A DNA stretch of 64,000 nucleotides from JADJOY01 sp016713535 [NCBI: Deltaproteobacteria bacterium] (GTDB lineage Bacteria; JADJOY01): NCBI GenBank assembly GCA_016713535.1, contig JADJOY010000017.1, forward strand, positions 148,668-212,667, given 5' to 3'. Position numbers and translations under genes: made by a program. Under the pieces are notes generated by a model. It was not told where the DNA came from. It saw nothing but the letters and a program-made list of their open reading frames with translations, and did not search any database. Positions within the stretch are counted from its first letter, which is position 1, and the number at the start of each line of letters is the position of its first letter. Below are positions 40,378 through 48,615 of the stretch, piece by piece.

Positions 40378-40881
40378 GTGGCGCCGCGACGGTCGCGAAC
40401 GTGGCTTGCCGGGCTGGCGATCGGGCTCGGTGCGGTGGGGTGCAGCAGTCACCAGCCCGGCGAGCTCGGGCTCGCCAACCAGGCGGAGGTGATCGCCACG
40501 CTCGAGACGTTGACCGCTCAGTACGAGTCTTTCGGTGCGCCCAAGAGCAACGTCACCGCGTGCCGGCACAAGTTCACGGCGGTGCGCGACGCCACCGACG
40601 CGAAGCGCTGGGACGAGGCCGAGGCGCGCCTCAAGGACGCCCTCGCATGCACGCGCGCGATCGGTGACGACGTCACCAGGCAGCTCGACTCGCTGCGCGC
40701 GAACGACCATCTGAACATGGACCTCAAGGTCCTGATCGGACGCGACCTCGACTTCGGCCAGGGGCTCTACAAGCTGGTTCGGATCAACTGGACGCCGAAG
40801 GGCGACACGGTCCGGTACGACCTCGAGCTGCGCGCGATCCCGTCGGGCTTGCTGCGCACCTACTCGTTCATGATGCGCTGA
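40378..40881 (+). CDS. Uncharacterised lipoprotein
   Basis: A 167-aa protein with a basic N terminus, a hydrophobic helix and lipobox AVGC (Cys22). The mature part is helical at first ('ANQAEVIATLETLTAQYESF', 'RWDEAEARLKDALACTRAIGDDV') and then beta-like ('RDLDFGQGLYKLVRINWTPKGDTVRYDLELRAI'). Two further Cys (in 'VTACRHK' and 'LACTRA') could form a disulfide, which would make it a substrate of the DsbA-type protein encoded 4 bases upstream. I recognise no family. GTG start. Confidence 0.68.
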   Translation: MAPRRSRTWLAGLAIGLGAVGCSSHQPGELGLANQAEVIATLETLTAQYESFGAPKSNVTACRHKFTAVRDATDAKRWDEAEARLKDALACTRAIGDDVTRQLDSLRANDHLNMDLKVLIGRDLDFGQGLYKLVRINWTPKGDTVRYDLELRAIPSGLLRTYSFMMR

Positions 40882-40916
40882 TCGATCGCCGAGCCGGGGA
40901 GCAGTCGAGCGCCGCT

Positions 40917-42155
40917 TCAGTCGGCGACGATCGCCTCGAGCTTCTGCGCCTCGATCGTGGTGCGCAGACGCTGCAGCGCCTTCGCCTCGATCTGACGGAT
41001 GCGCTCGTGGGTCAGGTTGAAGAGGCGGCTGATCTCGCGGAGCGTGTGCCCGGAGGGCTCGCCGATGCCGATGCCGAAGCGCAGGCGCAGGATCTTTTCC
41101 TCACGCGGCGGCAGCGTGGCGAGCGCGCTCTGTACCGCGCTCGTGAGCTCGGCATCGAGGGCGGACTCGAACGGCGAGCTCGCCTTCACGTCCTCGAGGA
41201 TCTCGACCAGCGCCCGGTCCTCGCGGCCCGCGGGCGGCTCGTCCAGGCTCACGGCCTCGGTGCGCAGCCCGAGGAGGTCCTCGACCTTCTCGACCGGCAT
41301 GCCCTCGTCCTGCGCGATCTCCCACACCTCCGGCTTGCGGCCGAGCTTGCGGCGCAGCTCGCGGCTGGTCCGCATCACGCGCCGGCGCGCGTCCTGGACG
41401 TAGATCGGGGTTCGGACGGCCGCGCCATGGTTCTCGAGCGCGCGCTTGATGTACTGGCGAATCCACCACACCGCGTAGGTGCTGAAGCGATAGCCGCGCG
41501 AGGCGTCGAACTTCTCGACCGCCTTCATGAGGCCGAGGTTGCCCTCCTGGATGAGGTCCATGAGCGGCAGCTGGTGCTGGCGATAGCGGTTGGCGATGTG
41601 GATGACCAACCGCAGGTTGGCCTCGGTCAGCTCGTTCTTCGCGTCCTTGAGCGCCTCGAAGGCGATCGACACGCTCTTCAGGAACGCACGGATCGCGGTG
41701 CGGTGCTCGGGCTTCATCGCCGGCGACGGCTTGGGCAGGATCAGCGCCCGCAGCTCCTCGACGAGCGTCTCGGTGAAGCCGTCGGGGATCTCCATGATGA
41801 CCTGCTGCTCGGTGCGCATGCGCCCGTACACGGGGCACAGGCGCTTCACGCCGGGAGGCGGCTTCTCGATGAGCTCGCGGATGCTGGCGCGGGCGGCGTC
41901 GATGCGTCCGGCGATTTCGAGCTCGCGGTCCCGCGACGGAAGCGGGATCATGCTCATCTCGCGGTAGTAGAGGAGCTCGACCGCCGCGGGGTCGCTGAGT
42001 GGAATCTCGTCCGACTCGGCCAGCGGCAGGGGCTCGGGGGGCGGCAGCTCCTCGCCCTCCATTGCGGCTGCGTCTTGCGGGTCGAAGAGTTCCTCTTCGC
42101 CGGGCACTTCCGCCAGATCGAAGGGCTCTTGCTCGTTCTGCAGGGTGTCTGACAT
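40917..42155 (-). CDS. RNA polymerase sigma-70 factor, non-primary (RpoD/RpoS group)
   Basis: A 412-aa sigma factor. After an acidic N tail come region 1.2 ('VELLYYREMSMIPLPSRDRELEIAGRI'), region 2 ('NELTEANLRLVIHIANRYRQH', 'LMDLIQEGNLGLMKAVEKFDASRGYRFSTYAVWWIRQYIKRAL'), region 3 and region 4 ('LPPREEKILRLRFGIG', 'HTLREISRLFNLTHERIRQIEAKALQRL'). The segment after region 2.4 reads 'AVRTPIYVQD' instead of the 'IRIPVHM' of primary RpoD proteins, and region 1.1 is missing, so this is more likely a group 2 alternative factor. ATG 42155 has AAAGGCGG upstream, and a hairpin lies just before that. It is convergent with the lipoprotein gene. Confidence 0.9.
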   Translation of the reverse strand: MSDTLQNEQEPFDLAEVPGEEELFDPQDAAAMEGEELPPPEPLPLAESDEIPLSDPAAVELLYYREMSMIPLPSRDRELEIAGRIDAARASIRELIEKPPPGVKRLCPVYGRMRTEQQVIMEIPDGFTETLVEELRALILPKPSPAMKPEHRTAIRAFLKSVSIAFEALKDAKNELTEANLRLVIHIANRYRQHQLPLMDLIQEGNLGLMKAVEKFDASRGYRFSTYAVWWIRQYIKRALENHGAAVRTPIYVQDARRRVMRTSRELRRKLGRKPEVWEIAQDEGMPVEKVEDLLGLRTEAVSLDEPPAGREDRALVEILEDVKASSPFESALDAELTSAVQSALATLPPREEKILRLRFGIGIGEPSGHTLREISRLFNLTHERIRQIEAKALQRLRTTIEAQKLEAIVAD

Positions 42156-42171
42156 CGCCTCGCCGCCTTTC

Positions 42172-42189
42172 AGCCCCCCCGAGGGGGCT
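42172..42189 (-). promoter_or_regulatory. 5'-UTR hairpin before the sigma-factor start
   Basis: AGCCCCC (42172-42178) and GGGGGCT (42183-42189) are exact inverse complements around a 4-base loop, ending 17 bases before the ATG on the minus strand, just upstream of the AAAGG ribosome site. Such a hairpin could tune translation of the sigma factor. Function is inference. Confidence 0.4.
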
Positions 42190-42359
42190 CGTTCCGCCGG
42201 ACCGTCGTTACGGCGCACTGCGTCGTAGGTGGGAAGACCCTCACCTCGGCCGTGCCGAAGGCCGGTCTAACTTGCTGATTTGTCGAAAAGTTCTCTCGCG
42301 CGGAGGCGCAGAGGCCCGGGAAGGCTCGGCCTTGGCACCGCGATTAGACGGACCACCAT

Positions 42360-42396
42360 ACCAAAAAAATCTGGGCGATGCATCTTTTCTTTTGGT
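42360..42396. promoter_or_regulatory. AT-rich inverted repeat between divergent genes
   Basis: ACCAAAA (42360-42366) and TTTTGGT (42390-42396) form an inverted repeat around a GATGCATC palindrome, in the only clearly AT-rich patch of the region separating the sigma-factor gene from the exported protein gene. It may be an operator or a promoter region. Confidence 0.35.
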
Positions 42397-42455
42397 CGAA
42401 CTTCGGAACCATGCTCACGACGCGGTGCGCAAAGCGTGCAACGCCAGGCGCGCGT

Positions 42456-43409
42456 ATGATGACCATCATGGGCTCGACTCGACCTTCGGCGCGTCCGGTT
42501 GCGACACGACCCATTCGGGCCACGACCCTCGCGCCTGGCGTCGCGGCGCTCGCGCTCGTCGCCGGTCTCGCGGTGCCGGGTCTCGCGAAGCCCATTCCTC
42601 TCGGTGCCAACGGGCTCGCGACCTTCCGCGTGCGCAGCGAGGTCGCCGTGATCGGCGACGCGGGGCATCACGCCACGGAGCACCTCGAGATCGCGCGCTC
42701 GGGCGATGCCTTCACCTTCGAATGGGCGCTGATCTTCCCGGACGGCACGAGCTGGAGCGAGGTCGCGACCGCCGAGGTCCGGGGCGGCCTCATGATCCCG
42801 CTCACGGTGCGTCGCAGCGAGCGCGATGGGAACGGTACCCCGACGCTCGAGCTCGAGGCGTCCAGCCTCGACCAGCCGGTAGTGAAGCTGAGTGTCGCCC
42901 GCAACGGCGGCGCCCCGGAGGCGGACGCTCTCGACGTCGACGATCCACCTCTCTACCCGCCGGTCATGACGGGCACGCTCTACCAGGCGCTCTTCGACGC
43001 CGGTGTGAAGGAGCTCAAGTTCACCACGCTCGCCGATTACCCGTGGGGCCTCGGCGCCGCGCCCATGGAGGCGGTCATCGACTCCGCCCCGGAGCGCCTC
43101 GATGTCGCGCTGGGCTCGCAGCTCCTCCGCAAGGTCACGCTCAGGCCGGTGATGCCCTGGCCGCTCTCCTCGATGGTGGACGCGATCGGGATCGACACCG
43201 CGGTGTTCCTGTGGGTGAACAACGAGTGGCCACACCGCCTGCAGCGCTTCGAGGGCGCCTACCGGTACGACTCGGGGCGCTTCCGGGGTGACGTCGTCGA
43301 GCAGCAGGATCTCGCCGAAGGTGATAGGTCGCGCGCCTGGCCGCCCCACGCCACCGCGACCGCTTCCCGGGTGGAGCCGCCGCGCCGCTCGGTCGTGGTC
43401 GAGCCCTGA
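42456..43409 (+). CDS. Uncharacterised exported protein
   Basis: About 317 aa. After Met and a short basic segment, 'GVAALALVAGLAVPGLAKP' is a Sec signal peptide with an Ala-Lys-Pro cleavage region. The mature part is mostly beta: 'FRVRSEVAVIGDAGHHATEHLEIARSGDAFTFEWALIFPDGTSW', 'PLTVRRSERDGNGTPTLELEA', 'TLRPVMPWPLSSMVDAIGIDTAVFLWVNNEW'. The last 30 residues are Arg/Pro-rich and unlike a folded end. No family recognised. Three ATGs (42456, 42459, 42468) are possible starts. It lies 8 bases upstream of lepB. Confidence 0.62.
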   Translation: MMTIMGSTRPSARPVATRPIRATTLAPGVAALALVAGLAVPGLAKPIPLGANGLATFRVRSEVAVIGDAGHHATEHLEIARSGDAFTFEWALIFPDGTSWSEVATAEVRGGLMIPLTVRRSERDGNGTPTLELEASSLDQPVVKLSVARNGGAPEADALDVDDPPLYPPVMTGTLYQALFDAGVKELKFTTLADYPWGLGAAPMEAVIDSAPERLDVALGSQLLRKVTLRPVMPWPLSSMVDAIGIDTAVFLWVNNEWPHRLQRFEGAYRYDSGRFRGDVVEQQDLAEGDRSRAWPPHATATASRVEPPRRSVVVEP

Positions 43410-43417
43410 CCGCGTCG

Positions 43418-43996
43418 GTGCCAGATTCCACGCAGCCGGGCACGCGCGGCCGCCAGCACCACGCGTTTCGCCTGTTCCTGTCGACCGCGCTCGTCGCCAC
43501 CCTGGCGGTCGCCGCCGAGCAGCACGTGGTGGAGGGCTTCCGCGTGGTCTCGGGCTCGATGGAGCCGACGCTCCAGGTGGGTGACTGGTTGCTCGGCTAC
43601 TCGCTCACGTTCGCGCGCGGGCCGGTGCGGCGTGGGGACCTGGTGACGTTCTACCCCCCGCGCGGACGGCCGAGCCCGATCCCGCTCGTGAAGCGCGTCG
43701 TGGGCCTGCCCGGCGAGACCGTCGCGGTCCGCCGAGGCGTGTTGGAGGTCGACGGAGCGCCGCTCGCCGAGCCCTACCTGCACGGCGCACCGATCCCGTA
43801 CTGGATGGCGCGGGTCGAGGTCCCGCCCGACTCGGTCTACGTTCTCGGTGACAACCGCGCGCGCAGCGAGGACTCGACGGTGTTCGGGCCCGTCGAGGTG
43901 CGTCGGCTTCGCGACCGGGTCTGGGTGCGGCTCGGACCGTGGGACCGGCGCTGCGCGTTCACGCGACCTTCGCTCGGGCTGGCGCGATGCGGGTGA
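43418..43996 (+). CDS. lepB: Signal peptidase I
   Basis: A 192-aa type I signal peptidase. One N-terminal hydrophobic helix ('LFLSTALVATLAVAA') anchors it; the catalytic dyad is Ser47 in 'VVSGSMEPTLQVGD' and Lys92 in 'PLVKRVVGLPGET'. 'YVLGDNRARSEDSTVFGPV' near residue 143 is the conserved box E with GDN and the SxDSR-like element (here SEDST). It cleaves signal peptides of exported proteins at the outer face of the membrane. It is short and has one TM helix, unlike the two of E. coli LepB. GTG start, directly after the exported protein gene. Confidence 0.93.
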   Translation: MPDSTQPGTRGRQHHAFRLFLSTALVATLAVAAEQHVVEGFRVVSGSMEPTLQVGDWLLGYSLTFARGPVRRGDLVTFYPPRGRPSPIPLVKRVVGLPGETVAVRRGVLEVDGAPLAEPYLHGAPIPYWMARVEVPPDSVYVLGDNRARSEDSTVFGPVEVRRLRDRVWVRLGPWDRRCAFTRPSLGLARCG

Positions 43997-44095
43997 GCGC
44001 GCGGCGGGCTGGCGCGGGCGTCTGGTCCTCGCCCTCGCCGGTCACGAGCTCGCTCCGCCGCGCGAACCCATCGTCCAGCCCGCGATCGATGCGGG

Positions 44096-44102
44096 CTAGA
44101 AT
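44096..44102 (+). promoter_or_regulatory. -10-like CTAGAAT before the PATAN-domain gene
   Basis: CTAGAAT at 44096-44102, 60 bases upstream of the ATG at 44162. It matches the core of the extended -10 elements at 19124 and 30953 (here GGC replaces TGC). A -35 is not evident. Confidence 0.4.
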
Positions 44103-44161
44103 GCGCGCGCACGCGCCGGCGGATCGCCAATCCGCGCCGTTCGTGCCATCACGCTGATCCC

Positions 44162-45802
44162 ATGTCCGGTGCGGGGCTCTTCGGATTCGCGGCAGCGCGC
44201 GCGCTCGAGCTCGGCGCGCGTAGCCGGCTGGTGATCGCGCGCGACATCGAGGGGCGCGGTTTCTCGTTCGACGAAGGCCGGGCGGGTCTGCTGCTGCTGG
44301 CGTTCGCGATCCTCGCGCTGACCTCGCTGCAGGCGTACTTCCGGCGCCGCGCACGCGCCGCGGCCGCGGCCCACGAGGCCGCCATCACGGCGCGCTCGCC
44401 GCGCGCCGAGCCGACGCCGTCGGCGCGATCGTTCAAGAGCCGCGACGCGGTCCTCGACCCCACGCAGGCGCGCCCCGCCGGCCGGCCGGACGAGGGCACC
44501 GTGGTGCGATGCCCGAAGTGCTACGGCAAGTACCACGTCGAGCGCGAGCCGCGCTGCCCGCACTGTGGAGCCGATCGGCCCGGCGCGCCCACCGAGACCG
44601 CACCGCCCGCCTCGACGTCGAAGACCGCGGCCGAGGTCCGGCGCGACCTCGGCGACACCGCCGCCACGCGCTTCCAGGACGCCGAGCGCCTCAACGACGA
44701 GGGCATCGAGATCCTGCGCAAGATCCGCTCGGTGTTCCGGGTCGACGACGCGGTCAAGAAGTTCACCCTCGCCATCAACCGCGCACCCAAGAACCCCACC
44801 TACTACTCGAACCGCGGCATCGCGCATCTCACCAACGCGCGGCGGCGTTACGCGGCCGTCGGCAACCTCCGCGACGAGACGGTGCAGCGCGACGTCGAGC
44901 GCGCTCGCGCGGACTTCCAGGAAGCGATCCGCCTCAACCCCAAGCACGCCAACTTCCACTACCGACTCGGCCAGGCGGAGGAGTTCGCCGAGGACCTGCC
45001 ACGCGCCCAGGAGTGCTTCGAGCAGGCGCTCGCTCTCGGGCCCGGTGACGAGGTCTTCGGCGACGCGCTGGCGCGCGTGACCCGCGACCTCGAGCACACC
45101 GACGTCACCTCGACGCGCGAGAAGGTCGAGCGCCTCATGACCGAGGTCACGCGGCGCGCCAGCGCCGGCGACCTCGACGGCGCGCTGCAGATGGTCGACC
45201 TTGCGCTGGAAAGCGACGGCAGCCCGGCCGCCGTGCTGCTCGCCAAGGCGGACCTCTTGAACCGCCTCAACCGCGTCGAGGAGTCGGTCGAGGTCGCGCG
45301 GCGCGCCATCGAGGCGTCGAATCGCGAGATCCAGAACCTCGTCGTGAGCTACCAGGCGAAGGGACTTCACGCGCTGGTGCTGCCGACGGTCGGCGAGGGC
45401 ACCGAGCTCGGCCTCGGTACCACCGCGTCGCTCACCTCCGCCTCCGGCGGACGGGCGGCCGCGGTGAGCGGCTCGCTCACCGAGCTCGGCCTCCCCGATC
45501 TCCTGCAGGTCCTCGGCGCGGGCCAGAAGACGGTGCGCGTGACGCTCAAGCGCGGCACCGCCGCCGGCATCGTCGAGCTCGAGCAGGGCCACATCGTGCA
45601 CGCCGAGCTCGGCTCCGAGATGGGCGAGGACGCCTTCTACCGGATCGTGGCGTGGTCCGAGGGCGAATTCCGGATCGACCCTCTCATCGACGTCGGGACG
45701 CGCACCATCCACGCCAGCAACGACGCGTTGATCCTGGAGGGCCTGCGGCAGCTCGACGAGGCGTTGCTGGCGGCGCAGACCCGTGCGCGGCCGGACGCCT
45801 GA
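44162..45802 (+). CDS. Membrane protein with zinc ribbon, TPRs and PATAN (DUF4388) domain
   Basis: A 546-aa protein. One transmembrane helix (about residues 41-60); a zinc ribbon with Cys117, Cys120, Cys132 and Cys135; a TPR array from about 175 to 390 ('NPTYYSNRGIAHLTNARRRY', 'ADFQEAIRLNPKHANFHYRLGQAEEFAEDLPRAQECFEQALAL', 'VLLAKADLLNRLNRVEESVEVARRAIE'); and a PATAN/DUF4388 domain from about 440 ('SGSLTELGLPDLLQVLGAGQKTVRVTL', 'GIVELEQGHIVHAELG', 'EDAFYRIVAWSEGEFRID'). PATAN domains occur in regulatory and motility proteins. This combination with zinc ribbon and TPR suggests a scaffold that receives signals. It is followed by another zinc-ribbon protein. Confidence 0.82.
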   Translation: MSGAGLFGFAAARALELGARSRLVIARDIEGRGFSFDEGRAGLLLLAFAILALTSLQAYFRRRARAAAAAHEAAITARSPRAEPTPSARSFKSRDAVLDPTQARPAGRPDEGTVVRCPKCYGKYHVEREPRCPHCGADRPGAPTETAPPASTSKTAAEVRRDLGDTAATRFQDAERLNDEGIEILRKIRSVFRVDDAVKKFTLAINRAPKNPTYYSNRGIAHLTNARRRYAAVGNLRDETVQRDVERARADFQEAIRLNPKHANFHYRLGQAEEFAEDLPRAQECFEQALALGPGDEVFGDALARVTRDLEHTDVTSTREKVERLMTEVTRRASAGDLDGALQMVDLALESDGSPAAVLLAKADLLNRLNRVEESVEVARRAIEASNREIQNLVVSYQAKGLHALVLPTVGEGTELGLGTTASLTSASGGRAAAVSGSLTELGLPDLLQVLGAGQKTVRVTLKRGTAAGIVELEQGHIVHAELGSEMGEDAFYRIVAWSEGEFRIDPLIDVGTRTIHASNDALILEGLRQLDEALLAAQTRARPDA

Positions 45803-45820
45803 CGCGAGCTCACCGCCGCC

Positions 45821-46828
45821 ATGGCGCTCACCTGTCCCGACTGCGGACGAGCGAACAACGAGCGCCTGGAGGCGTGTCTCTACTGCGGCGCGCTCCTCCC
45901 GCGGCCCGAGCCGGCTCGCGCCGAGGCCGCGCCGCCGCCGACGGCGGCGCATGCTCCGGCAGCGCGCGCCGCGCCCGCGGCCCGCGTCGATCCGGAGCCC
46001 GCGGCGTCGGACGCCAGCCCGTGGCGCCGCCACTGGCTGCTGGTGCTCGATCGGGTGAGCGAGCCGCCTCCCGCGCCGCCCACCCCCGATACGGTGAACG
46101 CCGTCGCGGACATCCTCGGCATCGACGCCTACCTGGCGCGCAAGCACCTCACGAGCCGCTCGCCGAGCGTCGTCGCGCGGAACGAGCTGCCCGACGGGCT
46201 GCGCGAGATCGGGAAGCACCTCGCGGCGCTCGGCTTCGAGCTGACCCTGATCTCGCCCCACGAGCTCGCGAGCGTCACCGACCCATGGCACGCCCGGACG
46301 CTCGAGTTCGCGGGTGAGAAGGCGCCGCCCGAGTGGCGCGGCTCGGTCGGCTTCGGCGGTGTCGACGACGAGGTGATGCGCGTCGCGCCTGGCGACGTGC
46401 TGCTGATCGTCCAGGGCACACTGCAGGTGCTGATCCCGGATGCCTCGGGCGCCACCCGTGGTATCGGCTCGGCGCTCGCGTGGACCTCGCCATCCAAGGA
46501 GGCGCTCGAGGAGCTGCGCAGCGACTATCCGCTCGTCGAGATCCACCGCGCCGCCGGGCCGCGCGTCCGGCTGTGCCTCGCGGACTTCGACTTCAGCGGC
46601 CTCGGCGATCGCAAGCGGCCGTCGTCGCTGCTGAACCTCAAGCTCCTGGTCCGCGAGGTCGCCGCGGCGAGTCCGGCGGCCCGCGTCGACGACGCGTTCC
46701 GGTTCCTCGCCCCCGAGTTCGACGCTGGCGCTGGCCTGCTCGGGCTGCCGTCCACGAACGAAGCGCAGTTCGATCGCTACTCGCGGACGCTCTTCCTGCA
46801 CCGCCGCAAGCTCGCCGCGCGCCGCTAG
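45821..46828 (+). CDS. Zinc-ribbon protein of unknown function
   Basis: A 335-aa soluble protein. The N-terminal zinc ribbon has Cys5, Cys8, Cys19 and Cys22 (CPDC...CLYC). An Ala/Pro-rich linker runs to about residue 65. Then comes a module starting 'RHWLLVLDRVSEPP', with 'VADILGIDAYLARKHLTSRSPSVVARNELPDGLREIGKHLAALGFELTLI', a pattern of alternating helix and strand reminiscent of ribosomal-L7/L12-type regulatory folds. The C half has 'GFGGVDDEVMRVAPGDVLLIVQGTLQVLIPD' and 'LLNLKLLVREVAAA'. No family recognised. It is 18 bases downstream of the PATAN protein and shares a zinc ribbon with it, so the two likely act together. Confidence 0.72.
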   Translation: MALTCPDCGRANNERLEACLYCGALLPRPEPARAEAAPPPTAAHAPAARAAPAARVDPEPAASDASPWRRHWLLVLDRVSEPPPAPPTPDTVNAVADILGIDAYLARKHLTSRSPSVVARNELPDGLREIGKHLAALGFELTLISPHELASVTDPWHARTLEFAGEKAPPEWRGSVGFGGVDDEVMRVAPGDVLLIVQGTLQVLIPDASGATRGIGSALAWTSPSKEALEELRSDYPLVEIHRAAGPRVRLCLADFDFSGLGDRKRPSSLLNLKLLVREVAAASPAARVDDAFRFLAPEFDAGAGLLGLPSTNEAQFDRYSRTLFLHRRKLAARR

Positions 46829-47285
46829 TGCGGGAGGTGGCTCCGCCGAAGCGAATCGCCGGCCCGACGGGGCCCGGGCCCGGCCGCAGGGTCGGGGCTG
46901 GAAGACTCGGCCAACGGGCATCGAGCGCTCGCGCGACGAGCGCCGTCGGCCGGTCGCCGCGCGCCCCACGCACCAGGGAAGGCCCCGCGCAGAGGCGACG
47001 GGGTTCCATCCCCCGTCGCCGGGCCTACGCGGCTTCCGTGAGCGACCCGGAGGAAAGATTCAAAGGCTCAGCGCGACCGCACGAGCGAAGCGAGTGACTT
47101 GGCGGTGGGACCCGCGCGCCGTGGCGCCTTCGCGTCTCGACGGGGTTCGACTACGGTCGCGCCAGCGGCGCGCGGCGCGTTGCCGCGCCGGGTTTGGGGT
47201 GGGGCCCCGTCCGGATTCACTCCGGACGGGGCGGTGTCTTGGAAAGACCCCGAGGGAACCGAGCGGGCTGGAACAGCCCCCCCCG
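46829..47285. other. Intergenic region with hairpins, no gene
   Basis: About 460 bases between two converging transcripts. GGCGACGGGG (46994-47003) pairs with CCCCGTCGCC (47011-47020), a perfect 10-bp hairpin; a second, 12-bp hairpin (47204-47215 with 47221-47232) belongs to the dispersed element at 47196-47260. Open frames here are Arg-rich shadows. Confidence 0.5.
47196..47260 (-). repeat. Dispersed double-hairpin element, copy B
   Basis: Read on the minus strand, this segment matches 15263-15325 in its framework: GTTCCCTCGGGG, a short TCT..TTCC hairpin, GCCCCG, a long hairpin, then CGGGGCCCCAC. The long hairpin has 12 perfect pairs (GCCCCGTCCGGA with TCCGGACGGGGC). It follows the 3' end of the minus-strand lipoprotein gene, as copy A follows the radical SAM gene, so it may be a family of transcript-end elements. 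Confidence 0.6.
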
Positions 47286-48233
47286 TCAACCGATGGAGAA
47301 CGAGTCGATCAGCCGACCCTCGGCGTCGATCAGCGAAACCCGGTCACCCGTCTGGTTCCAGGCTTGCAGCCCGAGGTTCCAGTACAGATCGGTGACGGTG
47401 TTGGTGCCGCCGCCGGTGTGGACCCGCACGGACTTGCCGCTGTACAGCACGAAGCTCGGGAACGTGTACACGTAGCCGATCTCGTCGGTGAGCTTCCAGC
47501 CGCTGAGGTCGACGTGGCCGCCGTCGGCGCGGATCGTCACCCATTCGCCGTTCAGGTCGTTGATGTCGTCGCCGGGTGGATCGAACACGCTGTCGAGCGC
47601 GTCGATCGACGCCGCGCCGAAACCGATCGGATCCTCGAGGCAGTTCGGACCATTCACGCCGGCGCCGCGGGTCGTGGCGTTCGCGGACAGCGTCGTATAG
47701 AAGTCGTGCGCCGCCTGGGTGCAGGTGGTGACGCCGTCGGGAACGAGCCAGCCCTGCAGCGTGAGCGTGCCCGGCACCAGGTTCGCCACGTCGATCCGCA
47801 CCACGTGCGCGCGCACCGGCGCGGCGTCGTCGGCGAAGGCCGTGGGCGTCGGCGTGGGTTCGCACGACGAGATCCCCACCACCTGATCGAGGACCAGCGC
47901 CGCGTTCTGCGCGGTGGCGTCGAGCGCGCAGCGCGTGCCGGCCGGTGGCGCGGAGGCGTCGCCGTACTGGATCCGCGTGCCGTCCGAGAGCACGATGGTG
48001 TCGCCCGAGATCACCTGGGTCACCGTGGAGGTGAAGGCGATCTTGGGCTGGAACGGCACCGACAGCGAGCCGTCGCTGCCGCCGCCCACCACCGTGCCTC
48101 CGCCTCCTCCGCCGCCGCCGTTCCCACCCCCACCGCCTCCGCCGGTGCCGGCCTGCTCGATGCCACACGCCGGTAGCGCCGCGATGGCGGCTGCGAGGAT
48201 CAGTGACGGGACTGCGTGACGTGCGCGAGGCAT
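47286..48233 (-). CDS. Lipoprotein with SNase-like and lamin-tail domains
   Basis: A 315-aa exported lipoprotein (lipobox LPAC, Cys23). A Gly-rich linker covers residues 30-52. Residues 65-185 begin 'VTQVISGDTIVLSDGTRIQYG', resembling the staphylococcal-nuclease fold (DGDT loop, OB barrel), but the catalytic Arg after the 'G' turn appears to be replaced, so nuclease activity is doubtful. Residues 215-315 are a lamin-tail domain: 'INDLNGEWVTIRADGG', 'VDLSGWKLTDEIGYVYTFPSFVLYSGKSVRVHTG' and 'VSLIDAEGRLIDSFSIG'. Such secreted pairs are found in bacteria with cell-surface DNA or polymer binding. The combination suggests adhesion to, or handling of, a surface polymer. Confidence 0.75.
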   Translation of the reverse strand: MPRARHAVPSLILAAAIAALPACGIEQAGTGGGGGGGNGGGGGGGGTVVGGGSDGSLSVPFQPKIAFTSTVTQVISGDTIVLSDGTRIQYGDASAPPAGTRCALDATAQNAALVLDQVVGISSCEPTPTPTAFADDAAPVRAHVVRIDVANLVPGTLTLQGWLVPDGVTTCTQAAHDFYTTLSANATTRGAGVNGPNCLEDPIGFGAASIDALDSVFDPPGDDINDLNGEWVTIRADGGHVDLSGWKLTDEIGYVYTFPSFVLYSGKSVRVHTGGGTNTVTDLYWNLGLQAWNQTGDRVSLIDAEGRLIDSFSIG

Positions 48234-48419
48234 GGAGCTCTCCCTTCGGACGGACGCGGGTGGGTTGAGACGCCGTCGAGCGATCCCGGCCGCGGGAGAG
48301 GGGACGTCCGCGCGTCTCCCGGGACCGGGATCGGCGGGCGCCGGTGGGCGCGCTCGTCGAAGTGGCGGCGCAGTGTATAACAGCCGCCCGCCGCGTGCGT
48401 CCGACCCGCGCGCTCGCGG

Positions 48420-48603
48420 TTAGCCCGGGTCATTCATGAAAGTTCGTAGCGAGGCCGCCACGCGTCGAGCAGATTCGGGTGAGCGCAGGATTTTCGGCCG
48501 CAGTCGTACTGAATAGTACGTCGAGGACCGGAAATCCGAGTACGCCCGAAGATGCCGACGATCGGCGGCCGCAGTAGAACGCTTCATGAATGATCCGGGT
48601 TAG
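48420..48603. mobile_element. 176-bp MITE with 17-bp inverted termini and TTAG duplication
   Basis: The left end CCCGGGTCATTCATGAA (48424-48440) and the right end TTCATGAATGATCCGGG (48583-48599) are inverted repeats with one mismatch. Both are flanked by TTAG (48420-48423 and 48600-48603), a 4-bp target-site duplication. The inside is itself an imperfect palindrome centred near 48512, with CGTACT..AGTACG at the tip. There is no transposase. These are the marks of a miniature inverted-repeat element mobilised in trans by an insertion sequence with matching ends. The right end lies only 12 bases before the first codon of the sulfatase operon, so it may influence that promoter. Confidence 0.85.
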
Positions 48604-48615
48604 GCCCGCTCCGTG

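Noticed and set aside
47094-48176. 360-codon plus-strand frame opposite the lamin-tail lipoprotein
   Set aside because: Arg/His/Val-rich shadow; the minus frame has a signal peptide and two domains.
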